DNA from: UMGS1663 sp046964515
Lineage (GTDB): Bacteria > Bacillota > Clostridia > TANB77 > CAG-508
Length of the DNA stretch: 64,000 nucleotides
Assembly (NCBI GenBank): GCA_046964515.1
Contig: JBKUYM010000003.1
Span: forward strand, 62,001 to 126,000
Direction: 5' to 3'
The notes beneath the pieces were generated by a model, which saw only the letters and a list, made by a program, of their open reading frames with translations, did no database searches and was not told the DNA's origin. Below, piece after piece: positions 24,569 to 33,467 of this stretch. The position numbers and the translations under genes are program-made. Every line of letters starts with the position of its first letter. Position 1 is the stretch's first letter.

Positions 24569-25144
24569 ATGAATAGAGAAGAAGCTTTTACATTATTAAA
24601 AACCTATAACAAAGAACCGTTTCATATAGAACATGGTATAACTGTAGAGCAAGTTATGCGCTATTTTGCAAGCAGTTTAGGATATGATCAAAATTTTTGG
24701 GGAATAGTGGGTCTTTTACATGATGTTGATTTTGAAAAATATCCAGAGGAACATTGTGTAAAAGCACAAGAGATATTAGAAGAAGCAGGTGCAACACCAG
24801 AAATGATACATGCAATTTGTAGTCATGGATATGGTTTAGTAGTAGATATTGAGCCAGAACACGAAATGGAAAAAGTATTATTTGCAGTAGATGAATTAAC
24901 TGGGTTAATCGGTGCTGCTGCTAAAATGAGACCTTCTAAGAGTACTAAGGATATGGAATTATCTAGTTTAAAGAAAAAATTTAAGGATAAGAAATTTGCC
25001 GCTGGTTGTTCTAGAGAAGTTATTAAACAAGGTGCGGATATGTTAGAATGGGACTTGGATACTTTACTAGAAAAAACATTAATGGCTATGAAAGCATCAG
25101 AAGATTCTATACGAGTAGAAATGTATCAATATCAAAAAATATAA
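24569..25144 (+). CDS. HD domain protein (1 of 2)
   Basis: 191 residues of the HD phosphohydrolase superfamily. Metal-binding residues: HIEHGITVEQVM, then GLLHDVDFEKYPEEH, HAICSHGYGL and FAVDELTGLIGAAA. Related proteins are annotated as HDIG-type hydrolases. It begins the second run and precedes the alkyltransferase gene by 16 nt. Substrate unknown; a nucleotide is plausible. Confidence 0.88.
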   Translation: MNREEAFTLLKTYNKEPFHIEHGITVEQVMRYFASSLGYDQNFWGIVGLLHDVDFEKYPEEHCVKAQEILEEAGATPEMIHAICSHGYGLVVDIEPEHEMEKVLFAVDELTGLIGAAAKMRPSKSTKDMELSSLKKKFKDKKFAAGCSREVIKQGADMLEWDLDTLLEKTLMAMKASEDSIRVEMYQYQKI

Positions 25145-25160
25145 AAGAAGGAAAATAAAA

Positions 25161-25634
25161 ATGATATACTGTTGGATATGGAAGACTTGTATAGGCCTAT
25201 TATATATAGAAGAGGAAAATGAAAAAATTATTAAAATAGAAACTACCAAAGAAATAGATAAAATACCAGAAGATAGGCAATTAAAAGAAACGGTACTGAT
25301 ACAAAAAACATGTGAGGAATTACAAGCGTATTTTGAAGGGAAAAGAAAGATATTTACTATTCCGATACAGACAAAAGGCACTCCTTTTCAAGAAAAAGTA
25401 TGGGAGGCACTTAGAACTATTCCTTATGGAGAAACAAGGAGTTATCAAGAAATTGCAAGACAAGTAGGTAATTCTAAAGCTGCAAGGGCAGTAGGAATGG
25501 CTAATCATGTAAATCCAATAATGATTATAAATCCTTGTCATAGAGTGATTGGTAGTAATCATAAATTAATTGGCTATGCCGGAGGTTTACCAATAAAAGA
25601 AAAACTATTAACTATAGAGAAAGAATATAAATAG
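25161..25634 (+). CDS. ogt: Methylated-DNA-[protein]-cysteine S-methyltransferase
   Basis: 157 residues. Suicide DNA-repair protein that transfers the alkyl group of O6-alkylguanine to its own cysteine. The active site is INPCHRVIG (Cys about residue 130). The helix-turn-helix RSYQEIARQVGNSKAARAVG and the asparagine hinge ANHVNP are all as in the Ogt/Ada C-terminal family. The N-terminal domain is shortened but present. It sits within a NUDIX/HD gene run, consistent with a shared damage-handling theme. Confidence 0.95.
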   Translation: MIYCWIWKTCIGLLYIEEENEKIIKIETTKEIDKIPEDRQLKETVLIQKTCEELQAYFEGKRKIFTIPIQTKGTPFQEKVWEALRTIPYGETRSYQEIARQVGNSKAARAVGMANHVNPIMIINPCHRVIGSNHKLIGYAGGLPIKEKLLTIEKEYK

Positions 25635-25645
25635 GGAGAATAGCG

Positions 25646-26140
25646 ATGAAAGAAGAAAAACCAGTTAGAAAAGCAGTTAGATGTATTTTAATCAAAGATG
25701 GAAAAGTAGTAGTAACAAAATATAAAATACCTAATAAAAAAGCAGGGTATTATGAGTTGCCGGGGGGTAAGATAGAAGAAGGAGAAACAACTAAGCAAAC
25801 AGCTATTAGAGAATTCCAAGAAGAAACAGGTATGCTAGTATCTGATTTGCAAAGAAGAGGACATATGACCATAGAATATCCAAATCGTATTTTCTCTTTC
25901 GAAGTATTTATAGCAAAGACATATTCAGGGGAGCCCACAGATTTTCCAGAAAATAGTTCTGAATGGATAGAAATTTCAGATGTTTTAGCTAAAGAAAAGA
26001 AATTGGCAGTTTTTATCTTGTTAGATCCTTTTATTATAGAAGCTATTTTGTTAAAGGAAGATAAGCATTTTTCTATGAAAATATGGGTGGATGAATCTGA
26101 AATGATACAAAAAATAGATTATCAAGTAGAGGAAAAATAA
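25646..26140 (+). CDS. NUDIX hydrolase (4 of 5)
   Basis: 164 residues. Nudix box GGKIEEGETTKQTAIREFQEETGM (bases about 25764-25836), then VSDLQRRGHMTIEYPNRIFSFEVFIAKTY, a MutT/8-oxo-dGTPase-like C-terminus. A C-terminal segment after residue 125 (FIIEAILLKEDKHFSMKIWVDE) resembles the extended 7,8-dihydro-8-oxoguanine triphosphatase group. Substrate unproven. Confidence 0.92.
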   Translation: MKEEKPVRKAVRCILIKDGKVVVTKYKIPNKKAGYYELPGGKIEEGETTKQTAIREFQEETGMLVSDLQRRGHMTIEYPNRIFSFEVFIAKTYSGEPTDFPENSSEWIEISDVLAKEKKLAVFILLDPFIIEAILLKEDKHFSMKIWVDESEMIQKIDYQVEEK

Positions 26141-26156
26141 AGGAGGAGAAGAGAAT

Positions 26157-26474
26157 ATGGGAGAATCATTAACCATAAAAGATTTGCAAAAAGCAATAAA
26201 AAGTATTGACCATAAAAATGGAACACAGGAACAGTATATGCTAAAATTAATGGAAGAAGTAGGCGAATTAGCAGAAGTTGTTAGAAAAAATACAAGAATG
26301 AAACAGTTACAAATAAAAGGAACTATTGAGGAAGAGTTACAAGATGTTTTATATTATGTTATTTGCTTAGCAAATTATTATGCTATTGATTTAGAAGAAT
26401 GTATCTATTTAAAAGAAGTAATAAATGCGAAAAAATGGAATAGACAGAATATGTTTATAAAGGAAGGTAAATAA
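26157..26474 (+). CDS. MazG-like nucleotide pyrophosphohydrolase
   Basis: 105 residues; the all-alpha NTP pyrophosphatase core: YMLKLMEEVGELAEVVRK with the EExxE metal motif, then EEELQDVLYYVICLANYY for the second ExxxD half, and LKEVINAKKWNR. It is a single MazG domain, half the size of E. coli MazG. It hydrolyses NTP/dNTP to NMP and pyrophosphate by family knowledge. An AGGAGGAG site precedes the start. Confidence 0.9.
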   Translation: MGESLTIKDLQKAIKSIDHKNGTQEQYMLKLMEEVGELAEVVRKNTRMKQLQIKGTIEEELQDVLYYVICLANYYAIDLEECIYLKEVINAKKWNRQNMFIKEGK

Positions 26475-26478
26475 GAAT

Positions 26479-26934
26479 ATGAGAGCTAAATTTGCTATAT
26501 CAACAGCCTGCTATTTGTTTATAGACAATAAAGTCTTATTAATAAAATTTTCTAAAAAATGGGGAAAGAAATATGCACCTATTGGTGGGAAAATCGAAGA
26601 GAAAGAATCTCCAATAGAATGTATGATAAGAGAATTTAAAGAAGAAACAAATTGTGAGTTAGTAAGTCCTAAATTAAAAGGTGTTAATTATTATAGACAA
26701 GATGAGCAAGAAGGTATTATTTTTATTTATATTGCAACAAAATATAAGGGAAAAATGAATTCTTCTGAAGAAGGAAAATTACAATGGGTACCTATAGAAG
26801 AAATATCCAAAGTAGAACAATTTGAAATGAATTCTAAATTTACAAAATATTTGTTAGAAGAAGGCTCTTTTGAAGGAAAGTTTTTATTAGATAAAGATAC
26901 TAGTGTAAAAGAATATCAAATTAGAAAAATATAG
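26479..26934 (+). CDS. NUDIX hydrolase (5 of 5)
   Basis: 151 residues. Nudix box GGKIEEKESPIECMIREFKEETNC (bases about 26587-26658); the last residue is Cys where a hydrophobic residue is more usual. It opens AKFAISTACYLFIDNKVLLIKFSKKWGKKYAPIGG. The C-terminal WVPIEEISKVEQFEMNSKF fits an 8-oxo-dGTP diphosphatase-like member. It starts 4 nt after the MazG-like gene, so the two are tightly coupled. Confidence 0.9.
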   Translation: MRAKFAISTACYLFIDNKVLLIKFSKKWGKKYAPIGGKIEEKESPIECMIREFKEETNCELVSPKLKGVNYYRQDEQEGIIFIYIATKYKGKMNSSEEGKLQWVPIEEISKVEQFEMNSKFTKYLLEEGSFEGKFLLDKDTSVKEYQIRKI

Positions 26935-26960
26935 GATAAAATAGGAAGGAAAATAGGAAT

Positions 26961-27536
26961 ATGGAAGAAATCAATCAAATTTTAGAAGAAGAAATAAAAA
27001 GAAGATGTGATAGCCAAACGAATTCTTTTGGACCAACTGCATTTCATCATATTCAATCTGTAGAAGAGAATGCGGTTTTTTTGGCAGACCATATGCAAAA
27101 TGTAGATAAACAAGTGGTTACTACTGCAGCATGGCTACATGATATTGCTTCTGTAACAGATAAAAAATATTATCCAGAACATCATATATATGGTGCACAA
27201 ATGGCAGAAGATATCTTAAAAAAATTACATTATCCAGAAGAAAAAATTCCATTAGTAAAACAATGTATTTTAAATCACAGAGGAAGTGTTTTAAAAGAAA
27301 AATTAAGTAAGGAAGAAAAGATTGTAGCAGATGCAGATGCGATTTCTCACTTTGATAATGTACCAGAATTATTTTATTTAGCGTTTCATGTAAAAGGATA
27401 TACTTATGAGGAAGGACGAGACTTTGTAAAACATAAATTACAAAGAAGCTATCATAAATTGTCAGAAGAGAGTAAGCAGATTTATAAAGAAAAATGTGAA
27501 AAAGTTATGAAAATATTTGGAGTAGAAAATGAGTAA
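26961..27536 (+). CDS. HD domain protein (2 of 2)
   Basis: 191 residues. HD superfamily ligands: FGPTAFHHIQSVEENAVFLA, AAWLHDIASVTDKKYYPEHH, CILNHRGS and VADADAISHFDNV. This is the pattern of YpgQ/YfbR-like or RelA-type HD hydrolases acting on nucleotides or related phosphate esters. It overlaps the WYL regulator gene by 8 nt, suggesting coordinated expression. Confidence 0.88.
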   Translation: MEEINQILEEEIKRRCDSQTNSFGPTAFHHIQSVEENAVFLADHMQNVDKQVVTTAAWLHDIASVTDKKYYPEHHIYGAQMAEDILKKLHYPEEKIPLVKQCILNHRGSVLKEKLSKEEKIVADADAISHFDNVPELFYLAFHVKGYTYEEGRDFVKHKLQRSYHKLSEESKQIYKEKCEKVMKIFGVENE

Positions 27537-28188
27537 AATTGCTAACATGTTAAATATGGTTAATCTTTTACAAGATAGAAACATACATAAAATAGCAGAA
27601 CTTGCAGAACAATTAGAGTTATCTCCTAGGATGATTAGACAATACAAATTAGAATTAGAACAAGCTGGTATCTATATCTCTTCTATAACAGGAAAGTATG
27701 GGGGCTATGTATTAGAAGAAGAAAAAAATCATATTGATGTAGGATTAACATGGCAAGATATAGCTGTTATAAAAAAGATAGAAGAGCAAATAAAAAAAGA
27801 GAATAAGAAGAATTTGCAAGAGGAGTATGAAAGAATTGTCCAAAAGTTAGAAAATGCTTATGAACATAATTGCAAAGAACAGGATAAAAGAAAATTAGAA
27901 GAATTGAAAGAAAAACATAAGGCAACAATAGAAGAAATCTACATGATTATGAAAAAAGCAATAAGACAAAAAAGAAAAGTACAAATACTATATGATTCTA
28001 ACCGTTCTTTTAGAACAAATCGTATCATTCATCCAGCTGAATTATTTCAATATAAGCAAGAATGGCATGTTGCAGCTTTTTGTGAACTGAGAAATGAAAT
28101 TAGACTTTTTAAGTTGGAAGCCATAATCGAATATAAATTATTATCGGAAAGTTATGAAAAACAATTTGAAATAAAAAAAGATATGTGA
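27529..28188 (+). CDS. HTH and WYL domain transcriptional regulator
   Basis: 219 residues. Residues 1-55 are an HTH_11-type DNA-binding domain (MLNMVNLLQDRNIHKIAELA then LELSPRMIRQYKLELEQAGI). Residues about 80-125 are a Glu/Lys-rich helix. The rest is a WYL-type domain (RQKRKVQILYDSNRS, RIIHPAELFQYKQEWHVAAFC, IRLFKLEAI). Family members often respond to nucleic acids or DNA damage. Overlaps the HD gene by 8 nt, so it may regulate this run. Confidence 0.85.
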   Translation: MSKIANMLNMVNLLQDRNIHKIAELAEQLELSPRMIRQYKLELEQAGIYISSITGKYGGYVLEEEKNHIDVGLTWQDIAVIKKIEEQIKKENKKNLQEEYERIVQKLENAYEHNCKEQDKRKLEELKEKHKATIEEIYMIMKKAIRQKRKVQILYDSNRSFRTNRIIHPAELFQYKQEWHVAAFCELRNEIRLFKLEAIIEYKLLSESYEKQFEIKKDM

Positions 28189-28243
28189 CAAAAATAATAC
28201 CTCAATATATGGTATACTGAAACTATATAGGGAGGTTTTTATT

Positions 28244-28336
28244 ATGCAAAAAAAGTATGAAACCTTATTAGTAGATTTAGATAACACGTTAGCCAATGAT
28301 GAAGAAAGCAAGAGATATGCCAACTTATGGAAATGA
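28244..28336 (+). pseudogene. Remnant of a HAD-family hydrolase gene
   Basis: An ATG preceded by GGGAGG opens a 30-residue frame, MQKKYETLLVDLDNTLANDE followed by ESKRYANLWK, then TGA. The DLDNTL sequence is HAD motif I, with the nucleophile and general-acid aspartates. Full HAD proteins are 200 or more residues, so this is a truncated gene retaining its start and ribosome-binding site; the remaining 3' region was lost or replaced. It could be expressed as a short peptide but cannot be a phosphatase. Confidence 0.7.
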
Positions 28337-28368
28337 AAGTATATTTTATAAAAGGAGGAAAAGAAAAA

Positions 28369-28944
28369 ATGAAAGAAATCGTATTTGTAACACATAATAA
28401 AGGCAAGATTGCTTCTGCACAAAAAGAAATACAAGGTGTTAACCTTAAAATTTTTGAATATGAATTAGAAGAACCAAGAAGTGATGATGTTTCCTATATA
28501 TCACAAACAAAGGTAAGAGAAGCGTATGAAATAGTTAAAAAGCCATGTATTTCTATAGATTGTGGATTTTTTATAGATGCATTACAAGGGTTTCCGAAAG
28601 CATTTGTAAATTTTGCTTTAGATACAATAGGAATTGAGGGCATTTTAAAATTGATGGAAAACAAGCAAAATAGGTGTTGCAGATTTGAAGAATGTTTGTC
28701 TTATTATGATGGTATAAATTTAAAGCAATTTACAGGCGTTCATGAAGGAATTTTAGCAACTGAAATATTAGGAGAGGATACTAATAAAAAATGGTCAGAA
28801 TTATGGTATATTTTTATTCCACATGGATATACCAAAACTTTAGCACAGATGACAGAAGAAGAAAGAAGAAAAAGAACAGAAAATGCATTAGAGGAAAGTC
28901 CTATGAAGCAATTTGCTAAATGGTATTTAAAAAATGAGGCATAA
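28369..28944 (+). CDS. RdgB/HAM1-like non-canonical purine NTP pyrophosphatase
   Basis: 191 residues. Start at 28369 chosen for AAAGGAGGA 10 nt upstream. It opens IVFVTHNKGKIASAQKEI, the NTP-binding TxNxxK motif of the RdgB/Ham1 family, then EEPRSDDVSYISQTKVREAY and PCISIDCGFFIDALQGFPKAF for the second metal and nucleobase site. The DxG loop is DCGFF. The sequence is diverged from typical RdgB (about 195-200 residues). Role: hydrolysis of ITP/dITP/XTP to the monophosphate. Confidence 0.85.
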   Translation: MKEIVFVTHNKGKIASAQKEIQGVNLKIFEYELEEPRSDDVSYISQTKVREAYEIVKKPCISIDCGFFIDALQGFPKAFVNFALDTIGIEGILKLMENKQNRCCRFEECLSYYDGINLKQFTGVHEGILATEILGEDTNKKWSELWYIFIPHGYTKTLAQMTEEERRKRTENALEESPMKQFAKWYLKNEA

Positions 28945-29025
28945 AGAAATAAGAAGTTACATATAATATAAATAGAGCATTAAGTATACATAGCAGGTAG
29001 CTAGCAAAATAAGGAGGACAAGTAT

Positions 29026-29334
29026 ATGAAGAAAAAAGGAGAATGTGTATTACGGTTTTGTTATGAGATACGGCTAAGAATGGAAAGCACAGGAAGATTA
29101 GAAAGTATATCTATGAAAACAGACTCAGGTAAAGTATTACATTATAATCGGTGTCAAATCATGAACATTCTGCAACAAGAAGAAGACAAACAGAACTTAA
29201 AACAGATGATAAAGGCGATTGCTTTTATGCATCCTGGTGAACGAAAAGAATTGTATTATACGATACAAGAAGAGGATCCGACTTTATATCCAATACTAGA
29301 ACAAATATGGAAAGAAATATGGGAGGAAATATAA
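29026..29334 (+). CDS. Hypothetical protein
   Basis: 102 residues, with AAGGAGGACA 8 nt before ATG. Sequence is soluble and charged, opening KKKGECVLRFCYEIRLRMES and ending with a Trp/Glu-rich helix (LEQIWKEIWEEI). No family recognised and no known motif apart from a possible helical C-terminal half. It is followed by a weak hairpin at 29351-29377. Confidence 0.65.
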   Translation: MKKKGECVLRFCYEIRLRMESTGRLESISMKTDSGKVLHYNRCQIMNILQQEEDKQNLKQMIKAIAFMHPGERKELYYTIQEEDPTLYPILEQIWKEIWEEI

Positions 29335-29350
29335 AAAGGCTACCATGAAT

Positions 29351-29377
29351 ACGAGAGGAGCGATTGCTACCTCTCGT
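29351..29377 (+). terminator. Hairpin after the hypothetical gene
   Basis: ACGAGAGG (29351-29358) with CCTCTCGT (29370-29377) and inner AGC/GCT pairs. Only a short T run follows, so termination is likely but weak. Confidence 0.5.
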
Positions 29378-29508
29378 TTATCATGTTATGAAAATGAGGA
29401 GAAGTTTTCACTTGTTTTTTTGTTTCTATTTTAAAAGAAAGTATAGTAAAATGGCAGAAAATATGATAGGATTATAAAAAATAAACCTTTGTAAAAAGGA
29501 GGAAATAC

Positions 29509-30210
29509 ATGGATTATATAGAATTTAAAAATGTAGTCAAAGAATATAAAATGGGAGAAGTTGTTATAAAGGCATTAGACCATACTAATTTTTCAATTCG
29601 TAAAGGAGAGCTAGTCGTTATTGTAGGACCAAGTGGCGCAGGAAAGACTACGACTTTAAATATTTTAGGAGGCATGGATAGTGCTAGTTCGGGAGAAGTT
29701 TGGGTAGATGGAAAGGAAGTAACTAAACTAAGAAGTAAGGAATTGATAAAATATAGAAGAGAAGATATCGGGTTTGTATTTCAATTTTATAATTTGGTAC
29801 AGAATTTAACCGCTATTGAAAATGTAGAATTAGCAACACAAATTTGTAAAGATTCGTTAGAACCTCATGAAGTTATGAAAAAGGTGGGGTTACAAGAAAG
29901 AGAAAAAAATTTCCCAGCACAACTTTCAGGAGGAGAACAACAAAGAGTGGCGATTGCTAGAGCGATTGCCAAAAATCCCAAATTATTACTTTGTGATGAA
30001 CCAACTGGGGCTTTAGATTATAAAACCGGAAAACAAATTCTACAATTATTACAGGATACTTGCCGTAAAGAGAAAATGACAGTTTTAATTATTACACATA
30101 ATACAGCTTTGGCACCAATGGCTGATAAAGTGATTCATTTTAAAAATGGAACAGCCCAGAAAATAGAAATTAATAAAAATCCACTTCCTATTGAAGAAAT
30201 TGAATGGTAG
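29509..30210 (+). CDS. ABC transporter ATP-binding protein (MacB/LolD type)
   Basis: 233 residues. Walker A GPSGAGKTT, signature LSGGEQQRVAIARAI, Walker B LLLCDEPTGALD and the switch histidine in LIITHNTAL. The opening (DYIEFKNVVKEYKMGEVVIKALDHT) is that of MacB/LolD/FtsE-like ATPases, which energise mechanotransmitting FtsX-family permeases. It forms a pair with the huge permease gene 18 nt downstream. Confidence 0.95.
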   Translation: MDYIEFKNVVKEYKMGEVVIKALDHTNFSIRKGELVVIVGPSGAGKTTTLNILGGMDSASSGEVWVDGKEVTKLRSKELIKYRREDIGFVFQFYNLVQNLTAIENVELATQICKDSLEPHEVMKKVGLQEREKNFPAQLSGGEQQRVAIARAIAKNPKLLLCDEPTGALDYKTGKQILQLLQDTCRKEKMTVLIITHNTALAPMADKVIHFKNGTAQKIEINKNPLPIEEIEW

Positions 30211-30228
30211 AAAGGATAAGTTGTAAAA

Positions 30229-33200
30229 ATGAAAAAAGCTTTATTAAAAGATAGCATGAAAGAAATTCAAAATACCTACAAACGTTTTATTTCCATTCTT
30301 TTAATGGCTTTTTTAGGAGTGGGCTTTTTTGCTGGTATTAGAGCAACTAGTCCAGATATGATAGCGACTATAGATTCTTACTATAAACAACAAAATGTCT
30401 ATGATATAGAGGTTCTTTCTACATTGGGATTAACGCAGGAGGATATAGAAGCTTTAAAACAAATAGAAGGTATAAAGGAAGTCTATGGTAATCATACACA
30501 AGACACGCTCTTAAAGGTAGAAGACACAGAGTTCGTAGCAAAAGTAATGGAATTAGCAGGTGTCAATAAACCAAAACTTATAGAAGGAAGAATGCCAGAA
30601 GAGGCGAAAGAATGTCTAGTAGAAAGTGGCTTATGTGCACGTGCCAATAAACAAATAGGTGATTGGATAGAGGTGGAATTGCCAGATAATCGTGTAGATG
30701 AAAATACGGCTATGCGAGAAACAAATATGCAGATTGTAGGAATTATACAAAGTCCACTGTATATTTCTAGAGAAAAGGGAACTAGTAAGCTAGGATCTGG
30801 AAAAGTAGATTATCTTATATATACTTTACCAGAAAATATAGAAGCCTCTGTTTATACGAATATCTACCTTACACTTAAAGAAGAAAATCCTATACAAACT
30901 GGAAGTAAGGCTTATGAAAATCATGTAGATGAAATAAAGAAAAAAATAGAACAGATTAAAGAAGGAAGGCAGAAGGCCAGATATGAACAGGTAGTAGGAG
31001 AAGCAACAGAAGAACTAGAAAAAGCCAAGCAAGAATTAGAAAATGAGAAACAAGAAGCACAAAGAAAAATACAAGAGGCACAAGATAAGATATTGGAAGC
31101 TAAACAGGAAGTAGAAAAAGGAACAGAAGAATTACAAAGTAGCAAACAAATAACAAATAAAAAGTTTTTAGAAGCGGAAAAACAGATAGAACAAGCTAAA
31201 ATGACGATTAGTCAGCAAGAACAAACTCTAAAAAAACAGCAAGAAAATGCACAAATACAAATAGCACAAGCAAAGCAATTAATGCAAGAGCAACAAGGAA
31301 ATTTAGATAAGATAAAACAAGGGTTACAAACGATAGAAAAACAATATGCAGAAACAGAAAAACAATTAGAAAATACAAATTTAACACAAGAACAAAAAGA
31401 AATATTGGAAAAAAAGAAACAGTCTTTAGAAACGCAAATACAAACTTTACAAGTACAAAAAAAGCAACTAGAAGAAGGAATCTCCAAAATAGAAAATGAA
31501 ATACAAAATGCCAATAATCAATTAACACAGGGAGAAAAACAATTACAAGAAGCAAAAGCACAAGTAACAAAACAAGAACAACAGTTAAATAATAGTAAAA
31601 AAACAGCACAAAAGGAGATAGAAAAAGCTTCTAATCAGTTAATCCAAGCACAAAATCAAATTCATCAAGCACAGCAAGAATTAGCAAAGAATCAAGCTGA
31701 ATTTGAAGACAAAATAAAAGAGGCGCAAGCCAAATTGTTAGATGCACAAAATCAAATTGATAAAATAGAACATCCTAAATGGTATATATTAGATAGAAGC
31801 TCCAATACCGGTTATAATAGTTTTATGCAAGATACTAAAAGTATAGAAAATATTGGAAAGATTTTTCCTTTAGTATTTTTTATTATAGCGACGCTTATTT
31901 CTTTAACGTCTATGACGAGAATGGTAGAGGAACAAAGAGTACAAATAGGGACTTTAAAGGCTTTGGGGTACTCTAAATTACAAATAGCAGGAAAATATAT
32001 TTTATATGCTAGTATAGCTTGTTTGGTTGGTGGTTTCTTGGGTATGTGTGTAGGATTTGTCCTACTTCCGAAAATTATTTGGATGATGTATAGTATGATG
32101 TATACGATTTCTGAAATTTCTTTAAGCTTCAATTGGCAGTATGCTATTCTAGGGTTGGGTCTTGCTAGTTTGTGCATCATAGGCGCTACGATTTATGCTG
32201 CTGGATTAGCCTTAAAAGATACACCAGCACAGTTAATGAGACCAAAATCACCAAAAGCAGGTAAAAGAGTTTTATTAGAAAGATTTCCCTTTATATGGAA
32301 GAGGCTTACTTTTACAAGAAAAGTAACCGTTAGAAATATCTTTCGCTATAAAAAAAGATTTTTGATGACCATTATAGGGATTGCTGGTTGTACTTCTTTA
32401 ATTTTAGCTGGATTTGGAGTGAAAGATGCTATTTCTGCTATTTTACCAAATCAATATGGAAATGTGTATCAATATGATATGCAAATTAGTTTACAAAAGG
32501 AAATAGAAGAAGAAAAAAAGCAAAATTTATTAGAAAAGTTATCACAAAAAAAGGAAATAAAGCATATTGTAGAAACTTATATGATAGCAGGGACTCTACA
32601 AAACGACAATAAGCAAGAAGAGGTACAAATTATTGTACCTAAGCAAATAGAACAGTTAAATACGGTTATCCATCTAAAAGATATTCAAACAAAAGAAAGT
32701 ATCCTTTTACAAAACGATAAAATAGCTATTACGGATAAAGTGGCACAATTGTTAAATGTCAAAAAGGGAGATACGATTACTTTAAAGGATAATCAGCAAG
32801 TAGAAAAGAAAATAGAAATTTCAGATATTGTAGAAAACTATATTTCTCATTATGTATATATGTCTAAAGAATTATACGAAAGTTTATATGGTCGTTATGA
32901 TACAAATGTATTATTTACACAAAATGAAAATTTAGGAGAAGAGCAGGAAAAGATATTATCAAAAGTGATTTTAGAAGAGGAAGAAATTACATCTGTGTCT
33001 ACAACTTCTAATATGAAAGGCATCATGGATGATATGATGAGTTCTTTAAATTATGTGGTTATTATTTTAATTGTATCGGCTGGATTACTAGCTTTTGTGG
33101 TATTATATAATTTATCAAATGTGAATATAAGCGAACGCATTAGGGAATTAGCAACGATTAAGGTGCTAGGCTTTTATGATAAAGAAGTCTATTCCTATGT

Positions 33201-33447
33201 TACAAGAGAAACGGTTATTTTGACCCTTATTGGTATTGGCTTAGGCTTAATTGGTGGCTATTGCTTAAATTACTTTATTATTGGTACCTGTGAGATTAAT
33301 ATGTTAAGATTTACAAAGACAATACAACCGATTAGTTATGTATATGCGATTTTAATTACGTTATTATTTACCATGATTGTTAATATGGTTACCTATTTTA
33401 GTTTGAAAAAAATTGATATGATAGAGAGTTTAAAGAGTGTGGAATAA
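30229..33447 (+). CDS. Giant FtsX-like ABC permease with extended coiled coil
   Basis: 1072 residues. First span about 18-37; a MacB-like periplasmic domain about 38-235; a very long charged Gln/Glu/Lys/Ala-rich helix about 239-512 rich in heptads (e.g. QKARYEQVVGEATEELEKAK, KAQKEIEKASNQLIQAQNQI). Then the first FtsX domain (about 535-660), a second MacB-like region and a closing FtsX domain (about 945-1070). Such proteins couple ATP hydrolysis to a mechanical movement outside the membrane. The coiled coil, over 40 nm if continuous, could reach through the cell wall. Substrate or partner unknown; the pair resembles the group of clostridial permeases with similar inserts. Confidence 0.85.
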   Translation: MKKALLKDSMKEIQNTYKRFISILLMAFLGVGFFAGIRATSPDMIATIDSYYKQQNVYDIEVLSTLGLTQEDIEALKQIEGIKEVYGNHTQDTLLKVEDTEFVAKVMELAGVNKPKLIEGRMPEEAKECLVESGLCARANKQIGDWIEVELPDNRVDENTAMRETNMQIVGIIQSPLYISREKGTSKLGSGKVDYLIYTLPENIEASVYTNIYLTLKEENPIQTGSKAYENHVDEIKKKIEQIKEGRQKARYEQVVGEATEELEKAKQELENEKQEAQRKIQEAQDKILEAKQEVEKGTEELQSSKQITNKKFLEAEKQIEQAKMTISQQEQTLKKQQENAQIQIAQAKQLMQEQQGNLDKIKQGLQTIEKQYAETEKQLENTNLTQEQKEILEKKKQSLETQIQTLQVQKKQLEEGISKIENEIQNANNQLTQGEKQLQEAKAQVTKQEQQLNNSKKTAQKEIEKASNQLIQAQNQIHQAQQELAKNQAEFEDKIKEAQAKLLDAQNQIDKIEHPKWYILDRSSNTGYNSFMQDTKSIENIGKIFPLVFFIIATLISLTSMTRMVEEQRVQIGTLKALGYSKLQIAGKYILYASIACLVGGFLGMCVGFVLLPKIIWMMYSMMYTISEISLSFNWQYAILGLGLASLCIIGATIYAAGLALKDTPAQLMRPKSPKAGKRVLLERFPFIWKRLTFTRKVTVRNIFRYKKRFLMTIIGIAGCTSLILAGFGVKDAISAILPNQYGNVYQYDMQISLQKEIEEEKKQNLLEKLSQKKEIKHIVETYMIAGTLQNDNKQEEVQIIVPKQIEQLNTVIHLKDIQTKESILLQNDKIAITDKVAQLLNVKKGDTITLKDNQQVEKKIEISDIVENYISHYVYMSKELYESLYGRYDTNVLFTQNENLGEEQEKILSKVILEEEEITSVSTTSNMKGIMDDMMSSLNYVVIILIVSAGLLAFVVLYNLSNVNISERIRELATIKVLGFYDKEVYSYVTRETVILTLIGIGLGLIGGYCLNYFIIGTCEINMLRFTKTIQPISYVYAILITLLFTMIVNMVTYFSLKKIDMIESLKSVE

Positions 33448-33467
33448 TAAAAGAAGGGAATGTAAAA

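Noticed and set aside
31208..31609. Long reverse-strand frame opposite the coiled-coil part of the large permease
   Set aside because: Arises from the biased Gln/Lys/Glu codons of the forward gene; Leu/Val/Phe-rich product without a start signal.
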